From: Robiginitomaculum sp.
GTDB lineage: Bacteria; Pseudomonadota; Alphaproteobacteria; Caulobacterales; Maricaulaceae
Direction of reading: 5' to 3'
Length of the DNA: 44,928 nt
Assembly: GCA_021776595.1 (NCBI GenBank)
Contig: JAJFFP010000066.1
Coordinates: forward strand, 1-44,928
This document shows, piece after piece, positions 26,906 to 34,898 of this stretch (the stretch's first letter is position 1; each line of letters opens with the position of its first letter). The translations under genes were made by a program, and so were the position numbers. The notes beneath the pieces were generated by a model that made no database searches, had not been told where the DNA came from, and saw only the letters and a program-made list of their open reading frames with translations.

Positions 26906-28057
26906 TTATTCATCTGCGTGGTCTGCACGGGAAGTATTTTTTGCATCCCTTGTGGACCGCCGCAGGCGCTTGGGCAGGCGTGGACGCACTTTGCCACCCA
27001 ATTGCTTGAGACGTCTCCAGAACCGTCGCCGTTCTGGCTGGGGCGGCACTTCCAGGTTTTTGACAAAATCTTCGGCGCAAGCTTTCCATGAGAAGGTTTC
27101 GGCGTGTGCCCTTGCCACTTTGCGGTCCATTGCAAGACAGGCAAGGCTGGCGGCGCGCAAGTCATCATCAAAAGCGCCGGCCCCGGAGGTGCCGATAATA
27201 TCTTTTGGACCCGGCACCGGAAATGAGGCCACGGGTGTGCCACAGGCCATGGCCTCCAGATTGACCAGACCAAAAGTATCGGTGCGACTGGGAAACACAA
27301 ATACATCGGCATCGGCAAAATGGCGGGCTAATTCCTCGTCATATTTTGGCCCGGTAAAGACCGCTGCCGGGTATTTCTTTTTTAGTGCATCCAATTGCGG
27401 GCCATCGCCTACGACGACCTTGGTGCCCGGCAGATCAAGTTCCAAAAAGCCTTCAATGTTTTTTTCCACGGCCACGCGCCCTACATTAACAAAAACCGGA
27501 CGTTGCAACCCGGCATAAACACCGGTTTTCTCATCGCGTAGATCAGGCGTGAATAATTTCGTATCAACGCCGCGCGCCCAGGCGGTAATATTGCGAAAAC
27601 CCTTGGCCAGCAATTCATCACGCATGCTTTCGGTGGTCACCATCATGCGCCCTCCGGAATTATGAAAACGGCGCATAAACGCATAGCCTGCGGACGTGGG
27701 GATAAACGGAAAGCGGGCATGTATATATTCGGGAAACTGGGTGTGATAACTGGTGGTAAATGGCCAGTTCCATTTTCGGCACAAGGCACAGGCGGCCTGC
27801 CCGATCGTGCCTTCTGTGGCAATATGAATGGCATCCGGTTCAAATTTTTCAATTCGGCGCTGAATGTCCTTTTTGGCAAAAAGGGCCAGGCGAATTTCAG
27901 GATAAGTGGGTAGGGGGAAGGTCAAATATCCATCATAAGGGGTGATGACTTCGACGGTATGCCCCATGGCGCGACATTCATCCACGGTGCGTTGCAAGGT
28001 GCGCACTACGCCATTGACCTGTGGTTCCCAGGCGTCCGTGACCAGAATGATGCGCAT
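26906..28057 (-). CDS. GT4-family glycosyltransferase (lipid or mannosyl transferase type)
   Basis: 383 residues. The N-terminal half starts MRIILVTDAWEPQVNGVVRT, typical of GT4 enzymes such as SqdX and GDP-mannose-dependent transferases. The C-terminal half has NVGRVAVEKNIEGFL, VVVGDGP, and FVFPSRTDTFGLVNLEAMACGTPVASF with the E-x7-E nucleotide-sugar motif (lead Glu aligned to TDTFG, last in LEAMA). The last ~40 residues are basic (ERRRFWRRLKQLGG). Some alphaproteobacterial relatives make glycolipids that replace phospholipids when phosphate is scarce. The convergent position two bases from pstS would fit that role, but no Pho box is visible upstream. Confidence 0.85.
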   Translation of the reverse strand: MRIILVTDAWEPQVNGVVRTLQRTVDECRAMGHTVEVITPYDGYLTFPLPTYPEIRLALFAKKDIQRRIEKFEPDAIHIATEGTIGQAACALCRKWNWPFTTSYHTQFPEYIHARFPFIPTSAGYAFMRRFHNSGGRMMVTTESMRDELLAKGFRNITAWARGVDTKLFTPDLRDEKTGVYAGLQRPVFVNVGRVAVEKNIEGFLELDLPGTKVVVGDGPQLDALKKKYPAAVFTGPKYDEELARHFADADVFVFPSRTDTFGLVNLEAMACGTPVASFPVPGPKDIIGTSGAGAFDDDLRAASLACLAMDRKVARAHAETFSWKACAEDFVKNLEVPPQPERRRFWRRLKQLGGKVRPRLPKRLRRSTRDAKNTSRADHADE

Positions 28058-28192
28058 GATATATCCGTTAATGCCTAATGCTCCAGATAAAGGCTTTTAG
28101 CTCACATTCCTTTTGGGGGGAACCGGTTTTGCGATTGTGCTTTGCTTCATGAACACATAGAAATTACAGCCTAAACCCGACTGGATTGCATT

Positions 28193-29887
28193 ATGGGCAC
28201 CCATTCAAAACCAGAAACCGACATGTCCGGCGCGCATGCGCATCACCACCACCACCATCATTCAGCGGCGGTGTGGTGGCGCTGGATGGTGCGACGCATT
28301 CGTTACCATGCGGATCATCCCATCTGGTTGTGGCTGATAGCGGCACTGGTGGGAACCATTGCCGGGTTTGCGACACTGGGCTTTAGGCTGTCCATTCTTT
28401 ATGTGCAGGGCCTGTTTTATGGTAGCACCGCCGAGCGACTGGCCAGCACAGCGGCGTCATTGCACTGGGCGCATGTCTGGTTTGCTCCTGTGCTTGGCGG
28501 TATAGTGGTGGGTGCTTTGCTATTTGTGGCCGAGCGCCAGAAAATACTGGGCGATGTGCGTGCGCAAAGCGTTGCCGAAGTGATCGAGGCGCGGGCCGTT
28601 GGCAAAGGCAATATCGGTTTTTGGACGGGCCTTTATTCAGCGCTGGTCACGGCCATTTCATTGGGATCCGGGGCTAGCGGTGGCCGCGAGGGACCGGCGG
28701 TGCATCTTGGCGGTGCAATGGCGTCTCTGGTGTCGCGTTTATTGAAGCTGGGTGAGCGTAATGCCCGCACCTTGCTGGCCTGCGGCGTGGCCGGGGCGGT
28801 TGCCGCTTCGTTTAATGCACCGCTGGCGGGCCTGTTATTCGCACTGGAGGTGGTGCTGGGCCATTATGCCTTACGGGTAATAGCCCCTACGGCGGTAGCG
28901 GCTACGGCCGGGGCGGTGGTCACGCGTTCCTTTTTGGGGGCGCAGCCGGCGTTTGTCCTGCCATCTGTGCCGATTGCCAGCCTGATAGATTTTCCGGCGG
29001 CCGTGGTGCTTGGCCTGATGTGCGCGGGGCTGGCCATTGTATTTATTACATTGATGGTGCGCGGACCTTATCATGTGCAAAAACTGGCCGAGCGTCTTGG
29101 CATACCGCTTTGGGCTTTGCCGCCTATCGGCGGGGTGATGATTGGCCTGATCGGCATGGTATTTCCGCAAGTGCTGGGGGTGGGATATGAGGCCACCAGC
29201 ACCGCCTTGCATGGCGGCTATGGGTTATATTTTCTTTTGTTTCTGGTAGCGGCCAAGCTGCTGGCCACCATGATTTCCTTTTCCTTTCGCTTTGGCGGCG
29301 GGGTTTTCTCCCCCTCGATTTATCTGGGGGCTATGGCCGGGGCGGCCTTTGGTGTCCTGGTTGGCACGGTGCTGGGCGAGGGAGCAACAGCCCCGGCATT
29401 TTTTGCCATTGTTGGTATGGGAGCCTTGTCCGGTGCGGTTTTGGGGGCACCAATCTCCACCACACTGATCGTCTTTGAGCTTACCCAGTCTTATGAGGCC
29501 TCCATGGCGGTGCTGCTGGCGGTGTCACTGGCCACAGTGATTACCCAGGCGATTACCCGTGGCAATGTGTTCCAGAAACAGATTGAACTACGCGGCTATG
29601 TGTTGCGCGAAGGTCCGCAACGCCTGATCTTGCAAACCGTGCGGGTGCGCGATTTCATGACCCCGATCAGCCGTCTTAAAAAAGAGGTCAGCATGGCCGG
29701 GGCGGTGCTTTACGCAGACGATACCCTTGGCAAGGCGCTGGGTCTTCTCAAAGCGGAAAACCTGGACGGCACACCGGTCAAATCCCGCTATGGAGAGCAA
29801 AAGGTGATCGGTTATATATCGCGTGAAGATGCCCTGCTGGCCTATAATCAGCGTCTGGTTGAAGAACATGAGGAACGCAGCGGCTAG
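28193..29887 (+). CDS. ClC-type chloride channel/transporter with C-terminal CBS-like region
   Basis: 564 residues with about ten or more membrane segments. The three anion-filter motifs are present: GSGASGGREGPAVH (GSGxP and gating Glu of GREGP), and GGGVFSPSIYLGA (GxFxP). The last ~90 residues (VRVRDFMTPISRLKK to VIGYISREDALL) look like an abbreviated CBS-pair region. The N-terminus holds a run of seven His (HAHHHHHHHS). Starts at 28193 or 28223 both lack a good ribosome-binding site; both keep the His run. It likely exchanges Cl- for protons in the inner membrane. It is divergent from the glycosyltransferase. Confidence 0.93.
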   Translation: MGTHSKPETDMSGAHAHHHHHHHSAAVWWRWMVRRIRYHADHPIWLWLIAALVGTIAGFATLGFRLSILYVQGLFYGSTAERLASTAASLHWAHVWFAPVLGGIVVGALLFVAERQKILGDVRAQSVAEVIEARAVGKGNIGFWTGLYSALVTAISLGSGASGGREGPAVHLGGAMASLVSRLLKLGERNARTLLACGVAGAVAASFNAPLAGLLFALEVVLGHYALRVIAPTAVAATAGAVVTRSFLGAQPAFVLPSVPIASLIDFPAAVVLGLMCAGLAIVFITLMVRGPYHVQKLAERLGIPLWALPPIGGVMIGLIGMVFPQVLGVGYEATSTALHGGYGLYFLLFLVAAKLLATMISFSFRFGGGVFSPSIYLGAMAGAAFGVLVGTVLGEGATAPAFFAIVGMGALSGAVLGAPISTTLIVFELTQSYEASMAVLLAVSLATVITQAITRGNVFQKQIELRGYVLREGPQRLILQTVRVRDFMTPISRLKKEVSMAGAVLYADDTLGKALGLLKAENLDGTPVKSRYGEQKVIGYISREDALLAYNQRLVEEHEERSG

Positions 29888-29978
29888 GTTCCAGTCCGGG
29901 GCAGGATCTGGCCATATTTGTAATATTTTAACTGCGTTTCTCAAACGGTTGACAAGGTTTTAGTGCCTATCCTGCCTG

Positions 29979-30248
29979 ATGGACATGACGCATCGAATAG
30001 AAAAGTGGGCAGGTCGCTTGCTGTTGTGGTGTGGTGTCGGGTTTATGTTGCTGATTAGTGTTTTTGCCGTCAATATAATTGCCAGCCCGCAAAACGCACA
30101 TAATCCATTGCTGATCGGTGGATTTATAGGCGGCTTTATGTTGCTGGGTGCACCGCTGGGGCTGTTATTGCCCTTTCTTCGCCGGATTAACCATCATAAA
30201 GACAAGCAGCACATGCAACGCCAGTTTACCTGGATGGACAGCAAATAA
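29979..30248 (+). CDS. Small two-helix membrane protein, function unknown
   Basis: 89 residues with two hydrophobic segments (LLLWCGVGFMLLISVFAV and LLIGGFIGGFMLLGAPLGLL) and a basic C-terminus (RRINHHKDKQHMQRQ), suggesting an inner-membrane protein with the C-terminus in the cytoplasm. I do not recognise a family. It lies between the ClC gene and recR, about 90 bases from each, with no obvious partner. The reading frame and hydrophobic pattern support a real gene, though the ribosome-binding site is weak. Confidence 0.6.
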   Translation: MDMTHRIEKWAGRLLLWCGVGFMLLISVFAVNIIASPQNAHNPLLIGGFIGGFMLLGAPLGLLLPFLRRINHHKDKQHMQRQFTWMDSK

Positions 30249-30328
30249 AACCGGTTTGGACCCTGCAAAGCCTCGCCGCTTTAACAACATAATGGCATAA
30301 AGCGTCATTGAAATTTTGTGATTCGCTT

Positions 30329-30934
30329 ATGCCCCATTCTTCTGCCGGACCCGAAATAGAACGCCTGATTGCCCTGCTGTCCCGCCTGCCGGGCCTGGGG
30401 CCGCGCTCGGCGCGTCGTGCCGCCTTGCACCTGATTCGGAAAAAAGAAATGCTAATGGTGCCACTGGCAGCAGCGCTGGGTGAGGCGGTGGACCGGATCG
30501 TCACGTGCCATGAGTGTGGTAATATTGATGTCAGTGACCCGTGTGCGATTTGTGCTGCCGGGGGGCGCAACCAGAACAGCATTTGTGTAGTCGAGCAGGT
30601 TGGCGATCTTTGGGCGCTGGAGCGCGCCGGGGCTTATCGCGGACGCTATCATGTGCTGGGCGGTGTTTTATCGGCACTGGACGGGGTGCGGCCGGAGGAT
30701 TTACGCATTGGCAGGCTGGTGCAGCGCGCCAAAGAAGCTGAAATAACTGAAGTTATATTGGCGCTCAATGCCAATGTCGATGGACAGACCACGGCGCACT
30801 ATATCCATGATGCCTTAAAGGAAAGCGGGGTGCAAATTACCTCGATTGCGCGCGGGGTGCCGGTGGGAGGAGAACTGGATTATCTGGATGATGGAACATT
30901 AAGTGCAGCGCTCAAGGCCAGAAAGCTGCTTTAG
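30329..30934 (+). CDS. recR: Recombination mediator RecR
   Basis: About 201 residues: helix-hairpin-helix region [16 protein letters not shown], a C4 zinc finger (CHEC...CAIC), and a Toprim domain ([47 protein letters not shown]), ending with [18 protein letters not shown]. RecR works with RecO and RecF to load RecA at gaps. The ATG at 30329 gives the usual length; a TTG at 30308 would add seven residues. In many proteobacteria recR follows dnaX and ybaB; those genes are absent here. Confidence 0.96.
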   Translation: MPHSSAGPEIERLIALLSRLPGLGPRSARRAALHLIRKKEMLMVPLAAALGEAVDRIVTCHECGNIDVSDPCAICAAGGRNQNSICVVEQVGDLWALERAGAYRGRYHVLGGVLSALDGVRPEDLRIGRLVQRAKEAEITEVILALNANVDGQTTAHYIHDALKESGVQITSIARGVPVGGELDYLDDGTLSAALKARKLL

Positions 30935-31015
30935 TATTTCTAGCACCTCATGTGCTTGCGCAACAGGCCAACTTCGCCTATAGACCGCGCTCGAATTTAC
31001 CTAAGCGTTTTACGC

Positions 31016-31037
31016 GCGCACGGGTGTGCGCATTTTT
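31016..31037 (+). terminator. Possible rho-independent terminator between recR and rplY
   Basis: A 6-base-pair stem GCGCAC / GTGCGC with loop GGGT is followed after one A by five T. It lies about 80 bases after the recR stop and 32 bases before the rplY start. The stem is short, so it may be an attenuating or weak terminator. Confidence 0.4.
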
Positions 31038-31068
31038 GTAAGACATATAAAAATTAAGGACCGGACCG

Positions 31069-31743
31069 ATGGCCGATATTCTTCTTTCTGTTGATGTGCG
31101 CGAACGCACTGGAACCGGCGGCGCCCGCCAAACCCGCCGCGAGGGTAGAATTCCGGGTATTCTTTATGGTGGCGAGCTGGGTAATGTGCCGATCAGCCTG
31201 AAAACCAATGAAGTGCATAAAGCGCTTAATGATGGTGATTTCATCGCCCAGACCGTGACCATCGAGCACAAAGGCGAGAAGCAATTGGTGCTGACACGCG
31301 ACATTCAATATCATCCGGTTTCAGACCTTCCCATGCACGTGGACCTTTACCGCGTTGATGCCGATCAGATGATCGAAGTTGAAGTGGCGGTGCGCTTTAT
31401 CAATGAAGAAGAATCACCTGGCCTGAAACGCGGCGGCGTGCTGAATATTGTGCGCCACGAACTGGCGCTTCTGTGCCCGGCTGGTTCTATCCCTGATGCC
31501 ATTGAAATTGACCTGACCGGTTATGAAATCGGTGATTCTGCGCATATTTCTTCGGTTGAGCTGCCCAAGGGCGTTACCTCGGCGATTACCGATCGTGACG
31601 TTACCATCGTTACCGTGGTTGGCTCTCGTGCTGCCATCTCCGAGGCCGAAGAAGCCGCTGCTGAAGAAGCTGCTGCCGAGGCCGCTGCCGCTGAAGCAGA
31701 AGCCGCTGGTGAAGGTGAAGACAGCGAAGGCGGTGAGGAATAA
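31069..31743 (+). CDS. rplY: 50S ribosomal protein L25 (Ctc/TL5 form)
   Basis: 224 residues. The N-terminal L25 domain starts LLSVDVRERTGTGGARQTRREGRIPGILYG, and the C-terminal beta domain (VHVDLYRVDADQMIEVEVAVRF, RHELALLCPAGSIPDAIEIDLTG) makes it the long Ctc form. It binds 5S rRNA. The last ~30 residues are an Ala/Glu-rich tail (EAAAEEAAAEAAAAEAEAA) ending in an acidic stretch, often seen in alphaproteobacterial L25. The ribosome-binding site is AAGGA. pth follows 76 bases later, the common rplY-pth pair. Confidence 0.96.
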   Translation: MADILLSVDVRERTGTGGARQTRREGRIPGILYGGELGNVPISLKTNEVHKALNDGDFIAQTVTIEHKGEKQLVLTRDIQYHPVSDLPMHVDLYRVDADQMIEVEVAVRFINEEESPGLKRGGVLNIVRHELALLCPAGSIPDAIEIDLTGYEIGDSAHISSVELPKGVTSAITDRDVTIVTVVGSRAAISEAEEAAAEEAAAEAAAAEAEAAGEGEDSEGGEE

Positions 31744-31818
31744 TCCATTCCTTTGCCGCTTCCACTTTTCGGGAAAAACTTCTGGCAAAACCTGCTTTCG
31801 CGCCAGCGGGAGGACGTC

Positions 31819-32391
31819 ATGCTATTGATTGTCGGGCTTGGTAATCCTGATCCAAAATACCGCCTGAACCGTCATAATGCGGGCTTTTTGGCCGTGGATG
31901 CCATTGCGCGCGCCCACGGCTTTGGTCCATGGCGGGTCAAGTTCGGGGCGCTGGTATCCGATGGTTATATCGATACCGATGCCGGACGCGTCAAAACCCT
32001 GTTGATGAAGCCGCAAACCTATTACAATGAATCCGGCCGGTCGGTGCAGGCGGCCACCAGCTTTTATAAATTACCGCTGCAAAACGTCGTTGTTTTCCAT
32101 GACGAGCTGGATCTGGCCTCTGGCAAATTTCGCGTAAAAACCGGCGGCGGCGCGGCGGGCAATAATGGCATAAAATCCATCACTGCCGCTTTGGGGCCAG
32201 ATTTTCGTCGCGCCCGCATCGGTATAGGCCATCCGGGCGACAAGGCGCTGGTAACATCATATGTGTTGCACGACTTTGCCAAAGCCGATGCCAAATGGCT
32301 TGATCCCCTGCTGGACGCCATCACCGATGCCGCGCCATTACTGGCGATGCGCAAGGACGATGCCTTTCAGACACAGGTCAATCACCGTTAG
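31819..32391 (+). CDS. pth: Peptidyl-tRNA hydrolase
   Basis: 190 residues with the Pth signature: LIVGLGNPDPKYRLNRHNAGF (catalytic His and Asn), LMKPQTYYNESG, VFHDELDL (catalytic Asp) and KTGGGAAGNNGIKSI. It frees tRNA from stalled peptides. The ATG at 31819 has GGGAGGA five bases upstream; the open frame upstream of it is non-coding. The gene ychF, which often follows pth, is not present; an HNH remnant on the other strand follows instead. Confidence 0.97.
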   Translation: MLLIVGLGNPDPKYRLNRHNAGFLAVDAIARAHGFGPWRVKFGALVSDGYIDTDAGRVKTLLMKPQTYYNESGRSVQAATSFYKLPLQNVVVFHDELDLASGKFRVKTGGGAAGNNGIKSITAALGPDFRRARIGIGHPGDKALVTSYVLHDFAKADAKWLDPLLDAITDAAPLLAMRKDDAFQTQVNHR

Positions 32392-32421
32392 AAGTTGAAG
32401 TTATAGTGCTGTAAAGTGCCT

Positions 32422-32835
32422 TTATGGCAATTTGGTAACTTTATGGCTTTGCTCTGGATATTTATCCATTAGCCATTGTAGAATCTCTAACTGATCTGTT
32501 GATTTGGCACGCCTAATTTGTATCATTAACTTCATAGAAGATGGTCTATCCAGTGTGAAATTTGCGGCCCCTTCATTGCAAACTGAACACAGTGCTCTGA
32601 GATTCGTTGCGCTATCGTCTCCACCAAGGGATTTGTCAATGACATGGCCAATATGAAGTCGCGTATTTCGTGACTGGTCATATGGATGGGGTTCGCCAGC
32701 AACCGCACCACACATCTGGCAGGTAAAGCCATTGCGATCAAGAACGAAGGCTCGCACCTCTTTTGATATGGCGCGTTCCAAGCCTAAGGCCTGCCCACCG
32801 GCACCAGCGCACAATTCAAGTGAAGTCGGTCCCAT
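32422..32835 (-). CDS. HNH nuclease-like protein with a C5-methyltransferase-like N-terminus (probable R-M deletion product)
   Basis: 137 residues. Residues 1-20 (MGPTSLELCAGAGGQALGLE) match the start and motif I of Dcm-type cytosine methyltransferases. From about residue 21 the protein is an HNH nuclease: RAISKEVRAFVLDRNGFTCQMCG, LHIGHVIDKSLGGDD, ATNLRALCSVCNEG, with paired CxxC zinc ligands and the HNH His and Asn. A Dcm enzyme needs over 300 residues, so methylation is impossible. The simplest reading is an in-frame deletion joining the first codons of a methyltransferase to its downstream HNH partner. An AAGGAT ribosome-binding site remains before the ATG. Whether the nuclease half is active is unknown. 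Confidence 0.72.
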   Translation of the reverse strand: MGPTSLELCAGAGGQALGLERAISKEVRAFVLDRNGFTCQMCGAVAGEPHPYDQSRNTRLHIGHVIDKSLGGDDSATNLRALCSVCNEGAANFTLDRPSSMKLMIQIRRAKSTDQLEILQWLMDKYPEQSHKVTKLP

Positions 32836-32940
32836 GCTTTATCCTTGCGATTCGTTCACACACACAATTTCATACAGGGTAATAACCACAACAAGAACAA
32901 AAAGGCAACAAATATATTGAAACCGGTATGGGTCGGCTCG

Positions 32941-33882
32941 CTAAAGTCCTAAAAACCGCACAATCATCTTTTGCGCGTTAAAATCCATATTGGTTTGGCC
33001 AAGCAGTTTTTTGCGAAACTTTCCCCTGCGGCCTTTTTTGCTGACATCGGGGACATTATGACCGCCGCCATAAATGCGCACCATCTGTACTTTGGTGCCG
33101 GGGGCGCAGTGAGTGGCACGCAAAAGAACGGGGTGGGACCGGTCGTCTTTACGGCGGTTCGCCATGGGCGTGGAAATAACATTGCCGGAGCAGCCGATAG
33201 CGCGTTGCCAAAGGGCAAAGGTTTTTGGGCCCGATAATACGGTGCCGCGCACCTGGCGAAAGCCAACCCCGCCGCCGCTCCAGGGCATGAGCGGGTCTGT
33301 ATCGCCGTTGATCAACAGTATAGGGCGCGGGTATTCTGGCCGGCAGGGGCGAAGATCGGCGGGCAGGCCTGCAATGATGCTGGCTCCGGCGCGAAACAGA
33401 TCACTGGCTTCGCACAAAAGGCGCTGGGTCATCATCCCGCCATTGGATACGCCGGTGACCATAATGCGCCCGGCATCAGCGCGGCCCTCTGTAATCAGTT
33501 TGCCTGCAATGGCGCGCAAAAACCCGACATCATCAGGCGTAACCTTGCGAAAGAACGGGGTTTGGCTATCCCGGCGCCCATCATTCCAGTGGCGTTCCAG
33601 TCCATCGGGATAAACCACAATAAAGCCATTTCGGCGGGCATAATCATCATAAGAGAGGCTTTTATGAATTTGTTTTCCTGAACCACCGCCGCCATGCAGC
33701 ACAAACAATACCGGTACCGCTTTGCCTTTGAGGCGTTCGGGGGTGAAAAGGCTATAGGTGCGGTGCAGGCCATCCGGGGCGATAATGTTTTCTGCCTTCG
33801 CCGGTAAGGTCAGCACTATGAAGGTCATCGCGATGACTAGTACCAGCGCAAGTGGTTTATTCTCAACGGCTTTACCGTGCAT
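32941..33882 (-). CDS. Secreted alpha/beta-hydrolase esterase, LpqC / PHB-depolymerase type
   Basis: About 313 residues. A signal peptide (LALVLVIAMTFIVLTLPAKA) leads to LFVLHGGGGSG (oxyanion loop), IVVYPDGLERHWNDGR, the nucleophile motif GVSNGGMM, LLINGDTDPLMPW (acid region) and YGGGHNVP (catalytic His). These match poly(3-hydroxybutyrate) depolymerase/LpqC and feruloyl esterase-like enzymes. The ATG at 33882 has AAGGAG upstream; the frame extends 16 codons further without a good site. Substrate is uncertain. The C-terminal region contains Arg/Lys-rich KKGRRGKFRKKLLG. Confidence 0.85.
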   Translation of the reverse strand: MHGKAVENKPLALVLVIAMTFIVLTLPAKAENIIAPDGLHRTYSLFTPERLKGKAVPVLFVLHGGGGSGKQIHKSLSYDDYARRNGFIVVYPDGLERHWNDGRRDSQTPFFRKVTPDDVGFLRAIAGKLITEGRADAGRIMVTGVSNGGMMTQRLLCEASDLFRAGASIIAGLPADLRPCRPEYPRPILLINGDTDPLMPWSGGGVGFRQVRGTVLSGPKTFALWQRAIGCSGNVISTPMANRRKDDRSHPVLLRATHCAPGTKVQMVRIYGGGHNVPDVSKKGRRGKFRKKLLGQTNMDFNAQKMIVRFLGL

Positions 33883-34014
33883 GGGTGCTCTCTCCTTGTC
33901 CACCATATCATAACGACAGGTGTGTTCCAATTTAACGTCGGAGTAGGGGGATTCCGACGCTGAAGGTTAGAGTTTTTTGTTTGGATGATGAATTCAAAGC
34001 ATTACAGCCATGCG

Positions 34015-34042
34015 TTGACTTGGCCGACTGGAAGCGTAACTT
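34015..34042 (+). promoter_or_regulatory. Candidate sigma-70-type promoter for sdhCDAB
   Basis: TTGACT (34015-34020) and TAACTT (34037-34042) are separated by 16 bases and lie about 60 bases before the sdhC ATG. The -10 element is poor. It is the best match in the 170-base gap between the divergent esterase and sdhC. Confidence 0.35.
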
Positions 34043-34100
34043 CGTGCGCGTCTGGCGGCAGGTGCCGTCTTGAGTCGTCTGGAAATCAAAGAGGCAGGGC

Positions 34101-34517
34101 ATGAGCGCAGAGCGGTCCGATCAACGGCCATTATCGCCATTCACCACGATCTGGCGCTGGCACGTCACCATGGTGACATCTATCTTGCATCGCGCATCGG
34201 GTGTGGCGCTGTATGGCGGCGTGTTTGCCATGGTGGCATGGCTGGCTGCCGCCGCCGAGGGACCGGCAATGTATGCGCGCTATGTGCATATTATGATCTC
34301 CTGGCCCGGTCGGGCGCTGCTCTTTGGCTTCACGCTGGCGCTGAGCTTTCACCTGCTGAACGGGGTGCGGTATCTGCTTTGGGGGCGCGGCATTGGTTAT
34401 GACAAGGCGGCGGCTGATCGATCCGCCTGGCTGGTGATTGTCCTTTCGTCCATTTTAACGCTGGCCATCTGGGCAAGTGCCTATTGGAATCTTGGCCTGT
34501 TGGCGATGGGAGGCTAA
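34101..34517 (+). CDS. sdhC: Succinate dehydrogenase cytochrome b556 subunit
   Basis: 138 residues with three membrane helices. The conserved N-terminal RPLSPFTTIWRW...TSILHRASGVALY contains the quinone-site Ser/Arg region, and the second helix has SFHLLNGVRYLLWGRG with the heme-ligand His. It anchors SdhAB to the membrane and passes electrons to quinone. sdhD starts two bases after its stop. Confidence 0.95.
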   Translation: MSAERSDQRPLSPFTTIWRWHVTMVTSILHRASGVALYGGVFAMVAWLAAAAEGPAMYARYVHIMISWPGRALLFGFTLALSFHLLNGVRYLLWGRGIGYDKAAADRSAWLVIVLSSILTLAIWASAYWNLGLLAMGG

Positions 34518-34519
34518 CT

Positions 34520-34885
34520 ATGCGCACATCCTACAAGAATGTCACCGGGCTTGGCTCTGCTCACAAGGGGGTCAGTCATTATATCAAGCAAAGGGTAACG
34601 GCGGTAGCGCTGTTGATCCTGGTGCCATTGTTTTTGTTCCAGTTTCTGGCCAGCATTACTACCGGCTATGAAGGCGTAATGGCCTGGCTTGGCTCGCCCT
34701 TTGGTCTGGGGCTTAGCTTTTTGGTGATCAGCGCCATGGTCGTGCATATGCGTCTTGGAGTGCAGACCGCCATTGAGGATTATTTTGGTGGTTCTTTGCG
34801 CACACTGGCCTTGTGGCTTAACGGTTTTTTCGCATTGGTGCTATGGCTGATTGCCATTTACGCGCTTATCAAAATCAGTTTTTAG
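34520..34885 (+). CDS. sdhD: Succinate dehydrogenase membrane anchor subunit
   Basis: 121 residues with three helices. The alphaproteobacterial SdhD start is recognisable (KNVTGLGSAHKGVSHYIKQR), and VVHMRLGVQTAIEDY carries the predicted heme His and the conserved E-D-Y. The ATG at 34520 follows GGGAGG; the longer open frame starting within sdhC is spurious. It completes the b-type anchor with SdhC. Confidence 0.94.
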   Translation: MRTSYKNVTGLGSAHKGVSHYIKQRVTAVALLILVPLFLFQFLASITTGYEGVMAWLGSPFGLGLSFLVISAMVVHMRLGVQTAIEDYFGGSLRTLALWLNGFFALVLWLIAIYALIKISF

Positions 34886-34898
34886 GAGTTAACGCGCC

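Noticed and set aside
28058..28192. Possible Pho box between the glycosyltransferase and ClC genes
   Set aside because: No pair of CTGTCA-like heptamers at 11-base spacing could be found on either strand.
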